This document shows, piece by piece, positions 61,510 to 64,000 of a DNA stretch of 64,000 nt. Every line of letters starts with the position of its first letter. Within the stretch, counting starts at the first letter, position 1. The translations under genes and the position numbers were made by a program. The stretch spans positions 62,001 through 126,000 of the forward strand of contig NC_018514.1 of assembly GCF_000292915.1 (NCBI RefSeq), written 5' to 3'. The DNA is from Burkholderia cepacia GG4. Its GTDB lineage: Bacteria; Pseudomonadota; Gammaproteobacteria; Burkholderiales; Burkholderiaceae. Below the pieces are notes generated by a model. The model saw only the letters and a program-made list of their open reading frames with translations, was not told where the DNA came from and did not search any database.

Positions 61510-62187
61510 GCGAGCTCCTGGCGAGCGGTGGGGATCGTATCTTCCGGTGGATTCTACGGCCGGTTTCTTAACGAAACGTTAAGCACGCGGCCGCGCATCG
61601 GGTTCGTCAGGTCATGCGCCGTGCGCCATCGCTCCGGGCGGGTAGCGCACCACACGAGCACCTGCCAACGCGCGAACGGTTTCGCAGGATGGTTGTTCGC
61701 GCCGCCGGCATCCCGTCTACCATCGGCCACGACATTTCATCTGCATTCTCCGTTCCCCTTCAATTCGGTTTCAGATCGATCAGCGCGGCTCGCACGGGAG
61801 GTGCTTCGCCATGGCACCGGCGACGATCGAGCGCTGCCCTGCAGCTTCATTCAATGCGTCGTACTCGTGTCGTTGCCCGCATTGCGCGTGCCCGCAGCGT
61901 TTTTCACCACGATGGTGTTTCCCGTCCGAACCTTCGTTGCGTTCGGGGCCGCCATTCTTTCGGCCCGTAAGCCGGCCAGCGTGGAAGTCGCGGCGGCGGT
62001 CGTGTGCGGACCCGCGCGCGTGACCGGAATCGATCGCCGCATGGTAGTTGTGTCATCTGATTGCGCGTACCGTCTGCTGGTCGCCCTTCACATCCGGTTC
62101 GACGGAAATCGATTCGATCGCGTGTCCGTATGAGCGCGTCTGTTGGTCCCGGTGCCGAGATCGCGGGGGCAATCACGAGGGGAAAGC
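61510..62187. other. Intergenic region between cytochrome b561 and hpnI
   Basis: 678 bp with divergent promoters presumed. A short minus-strand frame (61851-62042, 63 codons) has coding-like composition but no ribosome site or recognisable domain. No terminator or RNA structure was convincing. Confidence 0.45.
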
Positions 62188-63357
62188 ATGGTTTTGCTGC
62201 ATGTGCTGCACGGGTTGGGCTGGGCAATGTCGATCGCCTGCGGGACGGGCGCGCTGCTGGGCATTGCCTACACTGTCGCGGCGAGTGTGTTGATCGGCAG
62301 GTTTTTTTCCCGGGCGGCGGCAGCGCCGCGCGACTATCCGGGGGTCACCGTTGCGAAGCCGCTGCACGGCGACGAGTGGCATCTGGTAGAGCATCTCGAA
62401 AGTTTCTTCGTGCAGGATTATCCTGGGCCGGTTCAGCACCTGTTCGGCGTGCACGATGCGAGCGACGCCGCGCTCGCGGCCGTCGACGCGCTGCGCGCAC
62501 GCTATCCGCACGCGAACATCAAGGCTGTCGCGGACGCGCGGCTTTATGGGCCGAACCGCAAGATCGCCAATCTCGTCAACATGCTCGAACACGCGGAATA
62601 TTCAGTGCTCTGTCTTGCCGACAGCGACGTGCTGGTCGAGCCCGATTATTTGCGCGCCGTCGTCGGCGCACTACAGCAGACGAATGTCGGGATCGTGACG
62701 AGCGTGTATCGCGGCGTCGCATCGCCGGGCTTCTGGCCCGGCGTCGCGGCTGCGATGACGAATTTCCACTTCCTGCCCGGGGTCGTCACGGGGCTCTCGA
62801 TCGGGCGCGCGCGGCCGTGTTTTGGCCAGACGATTGCGATCACGCGCGCGACGCTCGAGCGCATCGGCGGGCTCACGCGCTTCGCGCATCACCTGGCCGA
62901 GGATCACGCGCTCGGCGAGGCGGTGCGGGAGCGGGGCGCTCATGTCGCGATCCCGCCGTTCGTCGTCGGGCATGCGTGCGTGGAGGAAACGTTCGCGTCG
63001 CTGTACGCGCATGAGTTGCGCTGGAGCCGCACCATCCGCGCGGCCGACCGGCCCGGTCACGCCGGCTCGGTGCTGATGCATCCGGTGCCGCTCGCGCTGC
63101 TGGCGGTGCTGCTGTCTGGCGGCGTGCCCGCCGCCTGCTGGCTGACGGCTGCGGCGCTCGCCGCGCGGGCGTGGCTGGTGCTCAGGACGAACCGTGCCAC
63201 CGGCACCGGCATGCGCGGCGCAATCTGGCTGCCGTTCGTGGATATCCTGCAGTTCGTGATCTTCGTGTCGAGCTTTTTTTCGTCGCATGTCGTCTGGCGC
63301 GGCACGCGCTTTCGCGTCGACCGCGCGGGCATGCTGTCGCCGGTGGGCGAATCATGA
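62188..63357 (+). CDS. hpnI: Hopanoid-associated glycosyltransferase HpnI
   Basis: A 389-residue membrane glycosyltransferase of the GT2/GT21 ceramide-glucosyltransferase type. N-terminal helix 'MSIACGTGALLGIAYTVAASVLI', then 'YPGVTVAKPLHGDEWHLVEHLESFFVQDYPGP', 'LADSDVLVEPDYL' (DxD), 'HLAEDHALGEAV' and 'LRWSRTIR' (Q/RxxRW-like), with C-terminal helices. HpnI transfers N-acetylglucosamine in the cyclitol head-group pathway of bacteriohopanetetrol cyclitol ether. ATG at 62188 follows GAGGGGA. Its stop overlaps the next gene. Confidence 0.85.
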   Translation: MVLLHVLHGLGWAMSIACGTGALLGIAYTVAASVLIGRFFSRAAAAPRDYPGVTVAKPLHGDEWHLVEHLESFFVQDYPGPVQHLFGVHDASDAALAAVDALRARYPHANIKAVADARLYGPNRKIANLVNMLEHAEYSVLCLADSDVLVEPDYLRAVVGALQQTNVGIVTSVYRGVASPGFWPGVAAAMTNFHFLPGVVTGLSIGRARPCFGQTIAITRATLERIGGLTRFAHHLAEDHALGEAVRERGAHVAIPPFVVGHACVEETFASLYAHELRWSRTIRAADRPGHAGSVLMHPVPLALLAVLLSGGVPAACWLTAAALAARAWLVLRTNRATGTGMRGAIWLPFVDILQFVIFVSSFFSSHVVWRGTRFRVDRAGMLSPVGES

Positions 63358-64000
63358 CGCAACGGACCCCGAACCCGGGCGACACGCGCGCGGAGCAGCC
63401 GCCCGCGCGCGGGGATGCGCGGCTCCGGCATGCGGCGCGCGCGGCTGCGCTGATCGGGTTGGCCATTGCGGTATGGCTGATCTGGCGCGAGCATCCGCTG
63501 ACCGTCCTGCATCGCCTGCAGGCGGCCGGCGCCGGGCTGGTGATCGCCGCACTGGTTCATGTCCTGCCGATGCTCGCGAATGCATGGGACTGGCGGATGC
63601 TGATCCTCGGCCGGCGCCGGCCGTCCTTCGCCGCGATGCTGAAGCTCGTCTGGATTCGCGAGTCGATCAACGGGCTGTTGCCGGTCGCGCGGATCGGCGG
63701 CGAACTCGTGTCGTTCAGCTTGCTGCGGCAGGCGGGTGTGCGGCCGGCGACCATCGTGGCGAGCCTCGTCGCCGACATGCAGTTGACGCTGATCAGCCAG
63801 CTGGTATTCGCGTTGATCGCGATCGGCTATGTGCTCGAGCGGGTCTCGTCCGATGCCGCGCGGGTGGCCGCGCATCTCGCGATCGCCATGGCGGCGCTGG
63901 TGCCGGTGCTGCTGCTGTTCGCGCTGGTGCAGCATGCGCGGCCGTTCGAGCGGGCGATGCGTGCGCTCAACCGCATCACGAGCGGGAAGGTGGTGGCGCT
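63354..64000 (+). CDS. hpnL: HpnL-like flippase-type membrane protein (partial)
   Basis: The first 215 codons of a gene that runs off the window; no stop codon is reached. The ATG at 63354 overlaps the hpnI stop (ATGA). The translation has membrane helices ('AALIGLAIAVWLI', 'GLVIAALVHVLPML') and the family segment 'WIRESINGLLPVARIGGELV', typical of the lysylphosphatidylglycerol synthase-like/flippase family TIGR group used for HpnL. It probably supports hopanoid transport or maturation with HpnI. Confidence 0.78.
   Translation, partial: MTQRTPNPGDTRAEQPPARGDARLRHAARAAALIGLAIAVWLIWREHPLTVLHRLQAAGAGLVIAALVHVLPMLANAWDWRMLILGRRRPSFAAMLKLVWIRESINGLLPVARIGGELVSFSLLRQAGVRPATIVASLVADMQLTLISQLVFALIAIGYVLERVSSDAARVAAHLAIAMAALVPVLLLFALVQHARPFERAMRALNRITSGKVVA

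Noticed and set aside
61851..62042. A 63-codon minus-strand frame upstream of hpnI with coding-like codons
   Set aside because: No ribosome site, no signal peptide or recognisable domain; too weak to call.

Overview
The window is high-GC DNA (about two thirds G+C by eye) with strong GC-type codon bias. Its gene content (DUF4148 proteins, an AAHS-type aromatic acid transporter, OmpC-type porin, hopanoid genes, choline uptake, a giant ESPR-type trimeric autotransporter and DUF2827 proteins) points to a Burkholderia, most likely the B. cepacia complex, and to a secondary replicon rich in catabolic and accessory genes. Species and replicon are inference.

Layout. 100-5702: sugar-acid operon on the plus strand (FCD-type GntR regulator, ManD/RspA-type mannonate dehydratase, RspB-like zinc dehydrogenase, YiaK-like reductase, ACS-family MFS permease). 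5739-7907: TonB-dependent siderophore receptor with a Fur box. 8213-9929: a visibly low-GC two-gene island (secreted phospholipase A2-like protein and a membrane-anchored partner), bracketed by degenerate direct repeats that include a second copy of the receptor's Fur-box promoter. 10353-10799: small secreted OB-fold-like protein. 10822-16668: minus-strand aromatic O-demethylation operon (vanA, vanB, a second Rieske oxygenase, AAHS transporter, porin) divergent from a MarR regulator. 17424-24004: leucine/isovalerate operon liuABCD with a divergent TetR regulator.

24213-43311 is the most unusual part. A 2848-residue trimeric autotransporter adhesin (TAA) has stalks made of 43-residue units that are about 65% Ser+Thr. 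It is followed by an OmpA-type lipoprotein and then a tight operon with three DUF2827 proteins and a DUF4019 protein. A fourth DUF2827 gene, a stand-alone EAL (c-di-GMP) protein and a small hypothetical gene complete the cluster. I propose that the DUF2827 proteins are glycosyltransferases that decorate the Ser/Thr stalk. A long AT-rich leader carrying a 31-bp inverted repeat and LacI-type palindromes precedes the TAA.

43404-51035: mixed metabolic genes (FMN reductase, NIPSNAP, GNAT, the DUF3999/DUF2339 envelope pair) and a candidate small RNA near 44.7 kb. 51636-55859: choline uptake (choV, choW, GlxA-type regulator, choX). 55982-57477: PACE efflux pump divergent from a LysR regulator. 57523-59752: BNR-repeat protein, MoaD-like protein and Asp/Asn hydroxylase-like protein. 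60018-61509: two DUF4148 proteins and a cytochrome b561. 62188-64000: start of a hopanoid-linked operon (hpnI, then an hpnL-like gene cut by the window edge).

Starts were chosen from ribosome-binding sites and overlaps, and many are GTG or TTG. No tRNA, rRNA, CRISPR array or insertion sequence was seen.
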